Assembly: GCF_041146395.1 (NCBI RefSeq)
Contig: NC_090985.1
Span: 1,711,501-1,775,500, forward strand
Reading direction: 5' to 3'
Length of the DNA stretch: 64,000 bases
Origin: Eulemur rufifrons
Lineage: Eukaryota; Chordata; Mammalia; Primates; Lemuridae
A program made the translations under genes and the position numbers. Shown in pieces: positions 48,130 to 60,400 of this stretch; positions within the stretch are counted from its first letter, which is position 1; the number at the start of each line of letters is the position of its first letter. The notes under the pieces are model-generated. The model saw only the letters and a program-made list of their open reading frames with translations, did not search any database and was not told where the DNA came from.

Positions 48130-49455
48130 TCTACCAAATCACCTATGTTATGTCCATCCATTTCATCCATCCACACATCCACTCATCCACCCATCCATCC
48201 ATCCACCCATCCACACATCCATTCAACCATCTAGGCTCACATCCACCCATCTATCCCCCCACCCACCCATCCATCCACCCACCTACCCACCCATCCATCC
48301 ACCCATCCACTCACCCAACCATCCATTCATCCATCCATCCACCTACCCACCCATCCATCCATCCATCCATTCAACCATCTAGGCTCACATCCACTCATCT
48401 ATCCACTCACCCACCCATCCACCCACCCATCCATCCACCCATCCACCCATCCATTCAACCATCTAGGCTCACATCCACCCATCTATCCACCCACCCATCC
48501 ATCCATCCATCCATCCATCCATTCATCCATCCATCCACCTACCACCCATCCTTCCATTCATCCATCCATCCATTCAACCATCTAGGCTCATATCCACTCA
48601 TCTATCCACTCACCCACCCACCCACACATCCATCCACCTACCCATCCATCCACCTACCCACCCATCCATCCACCCACCCATCCATCTATTCATCCATCCA
48701 TCCATTCAACCATCTAGGATCACATCCACTCATCTATCCACTCACCCACCCATCCACCCATCCACCCACCCATCCATCCACCTATCTACCCATCCACCCA
48801 TCCATCCATCCACCCATCCACACATCCATTCAACCATCTAGGCTCACATCCACCCATCTATCCCCCCACCCACCCATCCATCCACCCACCTACCCACCCA
48901 TCCATCCACCCATCCACTCATCCATTCAACCATCTAGGCTCACATCCACCCATCTATCCCCCCACCCACCCATCCATCCACCCACCTACCCACCCATCCA
49001 TCCACCCATCCACACATCCATTCAACCATCTAGGCTCACATCCACCCATCTATCCCCCCACCCACCCATCCATCCACCCACCTACCCATCCATCCATCCA
49101 CCCATCCACCCATCCATTCAACCATCTAGGCTCACATCCACCCATCTATCCACCCACCCATCCATCCATCCATCCATTCATCCATCCATCCACCTACCCA
49201 CCCATCCTTCCATTCATCCATCCATCCATTCAACCATCTAGGCTCACATCCACTCATCTATCCACTCACCCACCCACCCACACATCCATCCACCCATCCA
49301 TCCATCCACTCACCCATCCATCCATCCATTCAACCATCTAGGCTCACATCCACCCATCTATCCACTCACCCATCCACCTACCCATCCATCCACCTACCCA
49401 TCCACCCACCCATCCATCCATCTATTCATCTATCCATCCACCCACCCATCTAGCT
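48130..49455. repeat. CCAT-rich satellite with higher-order units
   Basis: Over 1.3 kb of ccatccacccat-type tetranucleotide repeat. It is punctuated by caaccatctaggctcacat (one copy reads aggatcac), at 48224, 48372, 48456, 48575, 48707, 48831, 48927, 49023, 49119, 49231 and 49331. Intervals are 84-148 bp, with three consecutive intervals of exactly 96. Plus strand is almost G-free outside the anchor. A 392-codon frame rich in HPSIHP is a composition by-product. Confidence 0.97.
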
Positions 49456-49569
49456 CTTCATCAAATAAGACATTCAGTTACATTCCCCATCCATTTGCCT
49501 ACTCAACCTTCCATCCATTCATTCACCTATCTGTTCATCAGCCCAACCATCATCCAGACGTCATCTTTC

Positions 49570-49800
49570 TCATTGATTTGATAAACCTATTTGAACACTA
49601 ACTACCTGCTAGGCCTTGTAGTGGGCACCAGGATAGTGGGATAAAGCCTCTTCCTTCAACCTGCTTATAGTCTAGTGGAGAAGTGGAGCAGAAAAGTAAA
49701 CAAGTACAATTCAGCATGAGCTACTATTATAGAAGAATATATCAGGTGGTTTAGGAGCCCAAAGGGAGTAGGAAATGTCTTGGGAAATCAGGAAAGACGA
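49570..49800 (+). repeat. Ancient mammalian interspersed repeat
   Basis: Order acactaactacctgctaggc, gcttatagtctagtggagaa, gtaaacaagtacaattcagc matches the old family at 7435. Confidence 0.6.
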
Positions 49801-50249
49801 TGCATAAACTGCTCTTGGAGGATGAGCAGTTGTCAGTCCCTGAATGGGAACCTGCTGCGTCCGTCACAGAGACTGGAGGCTGTGAGTGTTCCCAGTCTCT
49901 GTGAGGGTGACACTTGCCCCATGTGGCTGACACACTGCAGGAACCACAGGGCACAGTCCTAGAGCACTCGATCAATGCCGTTGAGTTCACTCTGTCCTGG
50001 ACACGGCCAAACGATAATGACATAGAAAACCAAGACACGCCAGAGGCCATCTTGCCAAACTGATGATGATGAGCATCTCATTTTAAATCACACTTTCTGT
50101 GAACCTGATTTAAACACGGTCCACGAACACCTGGCTTTCTCTGGCATAATCTGACCAGCAGCTTTGAGTGCCAAGAATTTACGTCATTGTACCTGGGAGT
50201 TCATAATGAGCACGCTTTTCACTTTAACTCCAGCTCCTGCTTTTGTTGT
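49801..50249. other. Unassigned spacer
   Basis: No repeat or exon recognised. Confidence 0.3.
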
Positions 50250-50425
50250 TTTGTTTTGTTTTAGAGGTGGGGTCTCGCTACATCGCCCAGGCTGCAATGC
50301 AGAAGCTAATCACAGGTGCAATCGTAGCGCACTGCAGCCTCCAACTCCTGGGCTCAAGCGAGAATCCTGCCTCAGCCTCCCGGGTAGCGGGGACTGGAGG
50401 TGCCACCACGCCCAGCTTCGTGTCC
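50250..50425 (-). mobile_element. FLAM/FRAM-like Alu monomer, antisense
   Basis: GTTTT-rich start, then agaggtggggtctcgctaca, ctgcagcctccaactcctgg, gggtagcggggactggaggt. Single arm, no lemur spacer. Confidence 0.75.
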
Positions 50426-50634
50426 TATTTTAATCCAAGTTATTTGTAGCCACCTTTGGTGAAGCCCTCGTCAGCGTATTGTTCCACCATACCGAGATCA
50501 CCTGTGGCCAGTGTCCAGGGGCCACTGAAATGCCTCTGTCTTTGTGTCCATCTGAAGCAAATTCCAATTGGAGGTTTCGATGTCATTTCCATAGACTTCT
50601 TTTACCTTCTTTTATGTGTATTACAAGCTGACAT

Positions 50635-50800
50635 AGAAGAGTGTGGAGTTTGGAGACGGAGACTTGTATTCAAATCCGAGTTCGGCCATGAAGTGACCGC
50701 ACGGCGTTGCCCGAGCCACTTACCCTCCCTGAGCCCCAGGCTTCTCGCCTGTGTGGTGCACCTAGTAATTCCTGCTCGTAGGCGTGCTGGGAGGACTATT
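50635..50800 (+). mobile_element. MIR SINE
   Basis: Order gtgtggagtttggagacgga, attcaaatccgagttcggcc, ccgagccacttaccctccct is MIR sense. Confidence 0.65.
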
Positions 50801-51705
50801 TTGGCATTTTCTTTGCAACGCTGTTTTGCAGATACACATGCGTGTGGAGTGCCAGCACAAAGCATGATAACACGCCAAGGAAACGGGACCTGCTTTTGTC
50901 CTCGCTGTTATGATAGGTTTCCCAGGGACACTGTATGTTTTTTAAGTTGTATTGGAAGATTTGTCATATTTTTTCACAGGCAGAATTGGCTCGCTGATCA
51001 GACTAACCAGATTTATGGTTAAACATGTTTATAAAAACATGTAGTCATGCCTTTTTAATGCAACAGGAAAGCACATCATTAGGTCTAATTTATGAGGCTG
51101 AGAGAATACCGGAACGAGCATGCTGTTAGCGATCGCTAGCGCAGGCCGGCCGTACCCACAGCGCAGGTGCGGCAGCTGGAAAGGGTGGCACACCCTGGCG
51201 GAAGGGGGGGTCGGGGCCAGTGGCGGCCTCAGCTGGGCGTCGAGATCCCTGCCTGGGAGCCTGGCTGGACTGGAGGAGGGGGGACTTCCAGAGAAACCCA
51301 CGTCGCACGTCACTGCCGTGTTTTCCCTTTACACACATGATTGATTTTAATTTCACTGATGCGTTTGTCTCTTGGAAATAAAAGGAGATCATGCAGGATA
51401 AAAGTGAGAGCTAATAATAGCTGTCCTCACTTGACCTTGAGCAAGGCACTCGGCGCTTGGCGAGGACTGAGCTGATGCCGACGTGCTCAGCCCGGCGGCT
51501 GCCGCGGCGGCTGTTCCTGCCTGTTCACTGCCACTGTTTGCTGTCGGGGCGGCAGGAACCTGACGCGCCATCAAGGTGAAATCATGTCCTCAGGGGCACA
51601 CGGCAAACCCAACAGCCCAAATCTGAACTCATGCAGATGATTTTGGAGCCAACACTCTGAATTATGCTTTTCAAAATAATTTTGATGGTTGTACAAGTAA
51701 GAATT
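50801..51705. other. Unassigned spacer
   Basis: 51130-51300 is GC-rich. No gene recognised. Confidence 0.3.
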
Positions 51706-51717
51706 AAGATTTGTATC

Positions 51718-52026
<309 letters not shown>

Positions 52027-52339
52027 TTATATAAATTACCAAATATCTTTCTGAAAGGTCAATTTTGCTGTTTTTTCCCACAGTTAAAACCCACTAGCTT
52101 CTGGGCTTCTCAAGGGGGGAGAGCATGTTTCATTCACTGGAGTGTCCCGGTGCCTGGCAGCAGCAAGGGTTTCTAGGTCAGAGCTGAGGTCCCTCTCCCA
52201 CCCCCAGCAGGGTGAACTCTCTGGCGTGACACTCAGAGCAGCCCAAGGCCCGGCCCCTCCTCTCTGTGCTCCAGCGAGGACAGCACACTGGCCATTTACT
52301 CCTTGGCTTGACTCCGGTCAAGCTCTGTGTGTCCCTGAG

Positions 52340-52440
52340 AATCTCCTATTCATCCTTCGGGTTCCAGCTCAATGTCCCCACCTCTTAGCGTCCTTCCGCA
52401 TCTTCTCCAGTCCCCAAAGCCCAGGGCAGAACGTGTGGGT
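52340..52440 (+). mobile_element. L2 LINE 3' fragment
   Basis: Order gagaatctcctattcatcct, cgggttccagctcaatgtcc is the sense L2 3' end. Confidence 0.55.
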
Positions 52441-53354
52441 GCCTTAGAAGACGTCATCGCCCACCGAGAGTCTTTGGCTGGTCCCTGCAGGACGGGTCGG
52501 CCTCGGGCCTGAGACGGCGGGGAGGGCCCCGCGTGGCCGCACACAGACCTGGAAACGCTCGGTGCTGAGGACTCGCCACTCCGTCCACACCACTGGCTTC
52601 TCCGGTGTCAGTTGTGCTGTTCCCTCCTCCCGGGGCAGACTTAAGTGACACCGTTGCGCCCTGTTTCCTCATAACCTCCCGGGTTTCAGCGTCGACCTCG
52701 CCTGTGCCGTTGCCGTGCGGTCTCAGCGTCCGTGTCTGGGTGCGTGGAGCCCGCGCCCCGCACGCGGGCTGAGACTGTGCCTTGGGCGCCTGTTCAGCTT
52801 ATTCTTGTTCCCGGCCCCTGGCGGGATCTTCATCCTCTATGTCAGCGGAGCCTTTCACTGGCTCCTTTAAATTTGGTTTGTTTTACTTTCTGTTCATTTT
52901 TAAATGATGGGAAGTTTATCAAGGCCTGGACACAGTGAGCTGTAGCCCCCTGCGGCTCTCGCCGAGCGTGGGGGGTGTCCAGTGGCTCAGCAGGTGGCAC
53001 CCGGGGCGGCCTCCGCCAGGGGGACTGTCTCTCTGCCTGGCCCACTGTGATGGCCAGAGTTTGTGTGTCCTGCCCTGGGCTTTGCCCGGCCTCCTTGTTA
53101 GGTGCACCTCCGACGGCCGCCCCTTCCTTGCGGGTGCTCACGGCCTCGTGTCCATTTCCACCTGCCGTGTGGCTCCGGCGCCCGCAGTCCTTAGATTCTG
53201 AGGGGCAAATGGGGTGCGTGGCCCGTCCCTCAGTCGTGTCTCAGCCTCCTTGGCCTCCCCCGAGAGCACATGGTGGGGGTGCCTGGGACAGCCTCGTCTT
53301 CCTCCCCAGTGAGGCTGTCCTCGCTCAGGAGGGAGAATTTCCAGTCCCCCAAGT

Positions 53355-53525
53355 CCCCTAGCTAGCGTGTGACATCAGGAAAGTCACTTCACCACTGTAC
53401 CTCAAATTCTTTGATCATGAAAGTGAGGCCGAGGATGCTTACCAGATGGCGGTGAGGATTGCATGAGGCAACACGTAGGAAATACGCAGCGTCGTGCCTG
53501 GTGCGCGGCAGGGATTCAGTGAACC
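53355..53525 (+). mobile_element. MIR SINE
   Basis: Order ggaaagtcacttcaccactg, gcggtgaggattgcatgagg, gcgtcgtgcctggtgcgcgg fits MIR sense. Confidence 0.6.
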
Positions 53526-53619
53526 TTCCTCCCTCCTTTGTTTCTTAGTTATAAAAACGACAGGTTAGAATAAATATCCTCTCATTAAAGAGTCTGAGTC
53601 TGTGCCTTTTAAAAAAAAA

Positions 53620-53800
53620 ATAGACGATCATGTTTTATTAGTGCGATATTATTTGGAAACCTAAAGAAATAGGATTTTTTTCCAAGTGGGAGGGAAAATA
53701 TCCAGCTCTTTTCCTGCTCTGGGAGCTCTGGGAGCTCAAGGCAAAATGGCAAACGTGTCAGAATGGCTTCTTTATTTCTATTTATAGTCTGCGCCATACG
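53620..53800. promoter_or_regulatory. Candidate regulatory block with MEF2 word
   Basis: Non-repeat sequence with ctatttatag (53778-53787), a perfect palindromic-type MEF2 site. No other evidence of function. Confidence 0.2.
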
Positions 53801-54340
53801 GCTCGGTGGACGGTGAGGTGCTTTTTCCAGCACAGGAGCTTTCCTTGGCCGAGGAGAGGCGAGGATGAATACTGCTCCTGGGATGAGTCCACGACCGGCG
53901 CCCTCTGTCCAATATTCCTCCAGACTGAAACCTAGGCTTAAAAATCCAAGCGAGTTAAGACTGTGACTTTGCAAAGCAAACCCTTGGCGAGGCTACTGCA
54001 TGTGGGTTCAGTGCGAGGGTGTGTGGAGACCCTGGGAGTCACGTCTGGCCGCGACAACAGGAGGGGAAGTAGGAGCCTCTCTCGCACTCTCCCGTCTCCG
54101 TGGGAGCCCTAAGTCCGACGCTCCCCTTCTCCACGTGGCCACATGGTGGTGGTTGGGGCGAGCGGGGCTGGATGCCGCCGGCGGTGCCCAGGGAGGGGAG
54201 CCCTGAAATCCAAGCCAGAGGGCTCGAGGGGGCAGGAAGCTGCCGGTCTGGGCACTTCCTCTGACCCGTCCCCGTCCGCTCCCTGCTCTGGGGCCGCTGC
54301 AGGCAGGTGTCTACTCCACCATCAGGTCTCATCGCCTCTG

Positions 54341-54460
54341 TCCTCCTCACCTTGCCCCTGTCCTCCTCACCTTGCCCCTGCCCTCTTCACCTTGCCCCTG
54401 CCCTCCTCACCTTGCCCCTGCCCTCTTCACCTTGCCCCTGCCCTCCTCACCTTGCCCCTG
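54341..54460. repeat. 20-bp minisatellite, six copies
   Basis: Unit ccctcctcaccttgcccctg, six head-to-tail copies with c/t variation at positions 1 and 6. Pyrimidine-rich on the plus strand. Confidence 0.96.
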
Positions 54461-54519
54461 CTGCACCTGGGCCAGTCCTCCCGCCGTCCCACAGCTGGGC
54501 CTCTGACTGCTGGTCCCGG

Positions 54520-54640
54520 TCAAGCTGCATCTCCTCTGAGAAGCCTTCCCTGATCACTCCGATCTCAGAATTTCCTTTCCTGGAATGCTCCAAAGCCGCC
54601 TCCGAAACTCACCCTCACCCCGCCAGCTGGATTAGAGCTC
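54520..54640 (+). mobile_element. L2 LINE 3' fragment
   Basis: Order gctgcatctcctctgagaag, ccttccctgatcactccgat, typical sense L2 3' end. Confidence 0.55.
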
Positions 54641-54929
54641 TGCTCATGCACGTCTGTGTGGGGAGGGCTGGCAGGGGCCTCGGGGCAGGACGCTGGGAGA
54701 GGAGACAGCGGTCAGATGGGTGGGGGGACGTCACGTCCTTGTGTCTGCGCAGCCCCGAGCCCAGCAACGGCACCAACTGGGTGACCGACTAACACCTGTG
54801 ATCAGGAGCCTGCTGTGGGCCCTCCCCCAGGACAGTGACCACAGACGAGGCGGAACATGGTCCCCTCTGCCCGCGACTTCTTCTCAGGGATGTTATTCAC
54901 ACGCCTCGAGAGAGTGAAGAGAAATCTAT

Positions 54930-55120
54930 TGTGATATTTTTATGTCTGCAATGCACACTCTGCCTGCTGCTGGAAAGAGTGGGGTTGGCTGACGTTAAGG
55001 AATTTACAATCAGGCCATTTATGTAAAAATAGAAATTGAAAGCCATGTTGGAGGAAGAAGGAGCTAAAATGATGACTCATTGGCTAATGTAATTATTGTG
55101 ATTATCTATAGCCTGGAGCT
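54930..55120. promoter_or_regulatory. Candidate conserved non-coding element
   Basis: AT-balanced, not repeat-derived. Contains an AP-1 site TGACTCA (55073-55079), homeobox-like taattatt and GATA-like ttatct words in close spacing, as in many enhancers. Confidence 0.3.
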
Positions 55121-57203
55121 GGGGACATGGGGCCGCGGGGCAGGGGCCTGGAGCACGGCGTGTCTGACATGTGAAGGAGCAGGAGCGGGGGAGCGTGGTT
55201 GCTGACAGGAGCGTAGGATCTGCACAGATAACCTGTGTGGAGAAGCGGAGGAGACCACGTTCCCATCTGGGGTGGGCTGCGGCTGGATGGGAGGGTTCCA
55301 GCCACCGTCCCAAAGACAAGCGAAACCCTGAGTGTGGGAGGCTGTGTGGCAGATGGTGGCTTTAATCTCAGATGATTGTGTTTGGTCACCTTGGAAATAA
55401 TTTTTGTGCTTCTGGGTCAATTTTCAGATAATATTTGATTTTTCAGTGAGATCTATGACTTGCTTCTGCACACCACCTCTTGTAAAAATTGCATGATTAG
55501 AGCATATGAATTTCCCTTTTTGGTGAAGGTAGCCAGTCAGTTGATGCAAAAGGTTTTGCTATTCCTTAAATGTTAATCTCAACAGGCTTTAGTTGTCTTA
55601 TCTGTATGCAGTGTGGATATAACATTTCTTCTCTTCCACGAGGTTGTGGAGAGGGCCCACAGAATGGTTGGCCGGAAGTGGTTTTGTGAGTCAAGACGCG
55701 CAAAGCCTCACTGCAGAAACAAACACCCCAAATACCAGCAGCTGAGTAGCAAAAAGGTTCACTTCTTACGCGTGCCCAGGTCCGACGTGGGTCAGCGAGG
55801 GCTGCTCCCTCACGGTGGCTCAGGGTGGAGGGAAAGGGACACGGCCACACCCTGGCTCCAGGCCTGCGTGTGTGGCGTGTGCACTTGTACCCACACGGCG
55901 TTGGCCAAACCCGGCCACACGGCCGTGCAGACTCACGGCTGAAAAGGGGAGAGAACCAGAGTATTTGTGGACGGCTTTGGCTTTGGCACAGTGAGGTGCT
56001 GTAGATTGGAAAGTCCTCGTTATTTGCTCCGAAAATACATGAGTGTTTTCACTTTCCGACCAGCTGTGTTTGTGTCAACGGTGCCCTGAACTCGAGGCTG
56101 CAGGGAGCGTGTCTCAGCGTCAGGGGTCTCGTTACGCCCATCCCAGGACGTAGCAAGGGTCCACACCACGTCTGCGGCCACTTGCAGGCCACTGCGGAGA
56201 GGGTGGAGTCTCGTGGCATGCCGACCCCCACTGGTGGCTGGTGGCGTCCCAAAGGCTTGTGTCAAGGATGGTCTGGGCTCGTAGGGAAAGAGAGTTGCGA
56301 TTGATTGATAACATCTAATGTGGGAACAAGGAGTGGGGCGTGGCCGCGCTCACAGGGCTTGGGTAGCTGGTGGAGGGCTGTGCCCCGGAGATCCATCCCG
56401 GGGACTGGCGTCCAAACTGCTGTCCCCCCACTGTGCGCCCGAGCCCGTCCTCGGCTCCCGCAGGGTCAGACTGTGTCTGCCCCGTCCCTGGTCCCAGAGC
56501 CCGTCTCTGTCGGTGCCGCCCAGCCCGGGTCTCCTCTCCTCTCGGCTGTACCAGGGACGCATCTTCCCAGAGACGGATTTGAGGCCTTTCCCTGAGTCCC
56601 CGCAGGCCGGCCAGCAGGGCTGGTAAACGACTCACCCAGCCAGTTCTTTCCAAAAATACCCACTCCTATTTTAAAAATGGAGGATTATATAATTTTTAAA
56701 CCGGCCTCTCCCATTTCCCTTCTTGCTGAGATGCCATGGCTGTCACCGTGCGGTTGGCGTCTCAGGAAGCCGCGGACGGGCACAGGGTTTGCAGCCGGCA
56801 GCCTCGGGAGACAGGAAGCAGATCCCACTCATGGGCAGGGCTGGGTCCTGTCTGGAGGGATGGTCACTTTTGGGGATGGTCCCAGATGTCTTGCTGGGTT
56901 GGCTCGTTTGTGTTTGCTGTCATTAGGAGGCCGGTGGCTGCGGTTCAGAAGTGGCTTTTCATCTGGCATCTGTGTCATGCCCATTCGTGTCTTGGTCGTG
57001 ACAGGCTGTGACCCGGAGTGGGGACATTGGTACAGCTCCTCAGATGCGGCCACCAAGGCCACCGACAGCATGGCTTGTACATCCCTCTTTACTGTCTATG
57101 TCATTTGTCAGCAGAAACTAGGGACTCGCTCCTCTGAACCGATGGCTGGAGCGTTTCCCGCCTATTTTGCTGTTGCGAGGGGAGGGGCAGGACCTTCTCT
57201 CTC
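55121..57203. other. Unassigned, probable intron
   Basis: GC-rich with many chance frames. A 257-codon ATG-started frame from 56677 runs through the poly-G tract and a MIR, so I reject it. Confidence 0.3.
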
Positions 57204-57221
57204 GGGGGGGGGGGGGGGGGG
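57204..57221. repeat. Poly(G), 18 bp
   Basis: Uninterrupted run of 18 Gs, directly upstream of a MIR. Confidence 0.9.
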
Positions 57222-57229
57222 TCGGAGGA

Positions 57230-57440
57230 ACATTTACTGGGTGCGACCGTGGATTGGGCCAGTGCCAAGTCCTTCTTGTGCGTCACCTCGTTGGTCCTCA
57301 CGGCCATCCGCGAACGTAGGCCTGGATGGCCCGATGTTGTGGCTGGGGCAGCCCAGTGAAAGTGAACGACTTGGTCACTCGCCCACGTTAGCAGAGTCGG
57401 GATCCCAAAGCGACCCTGCCCGGAGGCCCCGCAGGCAGCC
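57230..57440 (-). mobile_element. MIR SINE, antisense
   Basis: Order 'ttactgggtgcgaccgtg', 'gcgtcacctcgttggtcctc', 'gcagagtcgggatcccaaag' is diverged antisense MIR with unusually many CpGs. Confidence 0.55.
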
Positions 57441-58009
57441 CGAGAGCTGAGCTGGAGACGCCTCGAACTGCCCCCCCCGCCCCCCGCGAGGGGGGAGTGA
57501 CGCCCCCAGCCTGTCCCCGGCCGGCGTTGATCCTTCCTTCTGTGGTCACGGCGCCTGTGCTGGGCCTTCCTGGAGTTCTGCGGGGCTGCACAAGACACGC
57601 CACGTTTTTCTGTGTGTTTGTGTGTGCGCCTGTGTGTTTCCCTTCCCTGATTGCTTTTCCTCTGTTTAATCTGGAATTCTCCAGGCAGTGTGTTCCATGG
57701 AAGTGCTGCTACCCAGACAGTCAGAGGAAAGTGGGCAGCGTGTTCCTTATAAATACCATGAGTCACATGTCCTCCCAACTGCCAGCAACACTCAGGCAGA
57801 GCCCAGCGTCCTTTGGCTGCACGGACTTCCCGAGGACGGGTGCACAGTGCCAGCTTTATGCTCGGACGCCATGCTTTCCTGGGGGCTTCTTGTCTCGGGA
57901 ACCTGGCTTTCACGGGCCAAGGTTCTTTCCTGAGCCCACCTGAACCACAGTGAGGATCTCCAGGTGCAGGGAGCAGCGGGGTCTCCAGAGCGGGACGTGG
58001 GGCCAGAAG

Positions 58010-58110
58010 GGCTGGCGTGGCCACTTGCTAGCCGGGCAGCCCTGAGCAACCCCCTAAACTTTCTGAGCCTCAGTTTCTTCATCTGTAAAATGGGGTCATT
58101 ATAGTTGTTA
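58010..58110 (+). mobile_element. MIR SINE, 3' part
   Basis: Order ccctgagcaaccccctaaac, gagcctcagtttcttcatct, gtaaaatggggtcattatag is MIR sense. Confidence 0.7.
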
Positions 58111-58360
58111 AGGACACAGGTTGTAGAAGCTGATGAGTCTGGATTTAATTCTTAAAGATTTGGGGAACTAGGTAACTTTAGTTAAGTCCCTCATCCTTTT
58201 CAAATGTCAGTTTCCTCAGCTGTAGAAGGGACATTACAAGAGTACTTAACTCATCGGGATGTTGTTCACAGTAAGTGAATACAAACATGGGGACACTTAG
58301 GACAATTCCTGGCATATAATAAATGCTAAATAAATTTTGGGTATTACTATTTTATTGCCG
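58111..58360 (+). mobile_element. MIR SINE, second tandem copy
   Basis: Order gttgtagaagctgatgagtc, aatgtcagtttcctcagctg, cctggcatataataaatgct; directly abuts the copy before it. Confidence 0.7.
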
Positions 58361-58826
58361 TTGTTATTGTCTAGATTTCAAGGTTGTGGTGAGAGTCAAA
58401 AAGGCGGAGAAAGTGACAGTGTCTGATACGGAGTTTGGGACCCAGTAGGTGCTTCAGAACAGTAGAATTTGGACTTTGTCGCAAAGGTGTGAAGCCTTTG
58501 ACAGGAACTGCTCAGATGCCAGGCGCCGTGCTGGGTGCTCAGAGCGTAGAGGTGAAATTCGCCGTCCCCTGGGAGCATGTTGTGTCACGGGAGCGGCCGC
58601 AGGCAGGGCCATGGGAGGCGTCCGGAGCCGTGAGGGGCGCGGGGCGTGGACGACCCTGTCCCTCGGGGTGACTGTGTTCAGAGACTTCAGTTTCTGTTTT
58701 GTCCCACTGGTGTCATCCACCAGCGCTGTCAGCGCCCAGACAGATGAGCAGAGGTCAGGTCAGGAAGGGCCATGCTAGGAGTTACGACCCCGTACAACCG
58801 AGGACAGCGGACGGAGCTTGAGCAGC

Positions 58827-58850
58827 GGGGGGGGGGGGGGGGGGGGGGGG
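58827..58850. repeat. Poly(G), 24 bp
   Basis: Uninterrupted run of 24 Gs. Such a tract may form a G-quadruplex and its length is prone to sequencing error. Confidence 0.85.
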
Positions 58851-58860
58851 TGTAAACCTC

Positions 58861-60274
58861 CCCCCGGGACGACGACTCGGCCAACCCCTCGGATGGGGCG
58901 GAGGGAGGTAGACGGGGCAGGGAGACCAGCGTGGAAGCTTTTTCCGTCAACCAGGTGAAAATGACAGGGGCCTAAAGCAGGGGGCAGACTGGCGAGGTGT
59001 GTAGGTGAGCAGACAGGGGTCCCCAGGAAGACAGGCTGGAGGCTGCCCTCAGCCAGGGCGTGAGGCTGAGGTCTTTGGGGGACGAGCGGGTCTTACGTGC
59101 CTTCGGTCTCCTTCCTGCCCGTGGAGTTTGCTCTGCTGGGCTACTTGGATGTGCCACAGGCCAGCGACAGACCGGGCTGGGAGGAGGGGGAGGGGCTGCA
59201 CGAAGGCACAGCTCTGCTTGGCAGGCCCGGAAAGGGACTCTCAGGAAGGTCCCCAGGTGGCCTTCCTGCCTCCCCTTGGGATTAGACAACGATGCACGTC
59301 TAGAGCTCTTGTAAGCTCTCGAGCTTTCCAGAAAGTTGGGAGACTGCCGTTCGCCGTGGGGCACCTGAGCAGTGACGCAGCCGGCTCCCTGTTCCGCCTG
59401 GTTGCTGCACCTGGAGGCTCCGGTCCAACGACTGGGGGGTTTGAGCCCCGCGTGGAGAGTGAGTGGAGGTTGTGCCGACTGTCCCATCTTGCCTGGGACC
59501 TGACAGTGCTGGGAGCCACTGTGCGCCCAGGTGGCTCCGACAGGTGCTCCCGGTCGGGGCTGAAACCTTGGTGCCCCTGAGCAGAGCTCCGTGAACACGT
59601 TTCCTGTCAGCACCAGGGCCGCGCCCAGAGCCCACAGCTGCTGGCTGGAGGCGGGGGCTCCCCCCTGCCTGCCCCGGGGGCCACCACCTCAGAGACCTGC
59701 AGGAGGTGAGGGTGACTGACGTTTGCGATGACCTCAGGGTGTCTGGATGGTCTTCTCACGTGTGCAGTCCCTGCTCCGTCCTTCCCAAGCCAAACCCGGC
59801 CTGTGCCAGGCTCCCGTCTCTGAACTGGGGACCCGGCCGCCCTTGCTGGGAGCGCCCGCCGTCCGGCTCCGGGGCAGGCTCTGTTTTCACAAGCCCGGTC
59901 TGTCTCCTCCACTTTCCACGGGAGGACAGAAGAAATGGTGACCCAGTGCAGAGCAGAGAGCGCTGGCCCGGCTCGAGTGGCGTCTGTGCCACGTTGGAGG
60001 CGGCTGCCCGGCCAGGGGTGACGAGCCCTATCGGGGCTCGGCTTGCGGAACCGAGCAGCTGCTTGGCCCGCGGTTTGCTTTTATTTCCTTCCTTTCAGTT
60101 GTTTGTGGCCTCAAACGAGGATATTTCCACTTGGAGAGTTCTCCTCCCCAGCGTGGTGCCATTTGGTTCCCGCGCCTTGATCCACCTCCATCTGCTGCCG
60201 CCCAGGACACCTCACTGCTGCTGCTCAGACAGATGGCCGGGGAGGACAGCCAGCTCGGGGACAGGCCGCGAGGA
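58861..60274. other. Unassigned, GC-rich
   Basis: No recognisable repeat or gene; several long chance frames on both strands. Confidence 0.3.
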
Positions 60275-60400
60275 CACGGGGCTGGAGTCGGGGGTCAGAG
60301 TCCAGGCTGGGGTGGGCTGCCGGCTGCCTGGGTGGTCCTGAAAACGTGCTTAAGCTTTCTGGACCTCAGCTGTCTTGCGCGTTAAAACGACACAACAAAC
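60275..60400 (+). mobile_element. MIR SINE, partial
   Basis: Order ggtcagagtccaggctgggg, cttaagctttctggacctca, gctgtcttgcgcgttaaaac fits MIR sense. Confidence 0.5.

Noticed and set aside
48063..49241. 392-codon plus frame rich in HPSIHP
   Set aside because: Translation of the CCAT satellite with a non-unique, low-complexity product.
56677..57450. 257-codon ATG frame with acceptable Kozak
   Set aside because: Passes through an 18-bp poly(G) and an antisense MIR; no domain recognised.
57101..58024. 307-codon minus-strand frame
   Set aside because: GTG start; spans the MIR and poly(G).
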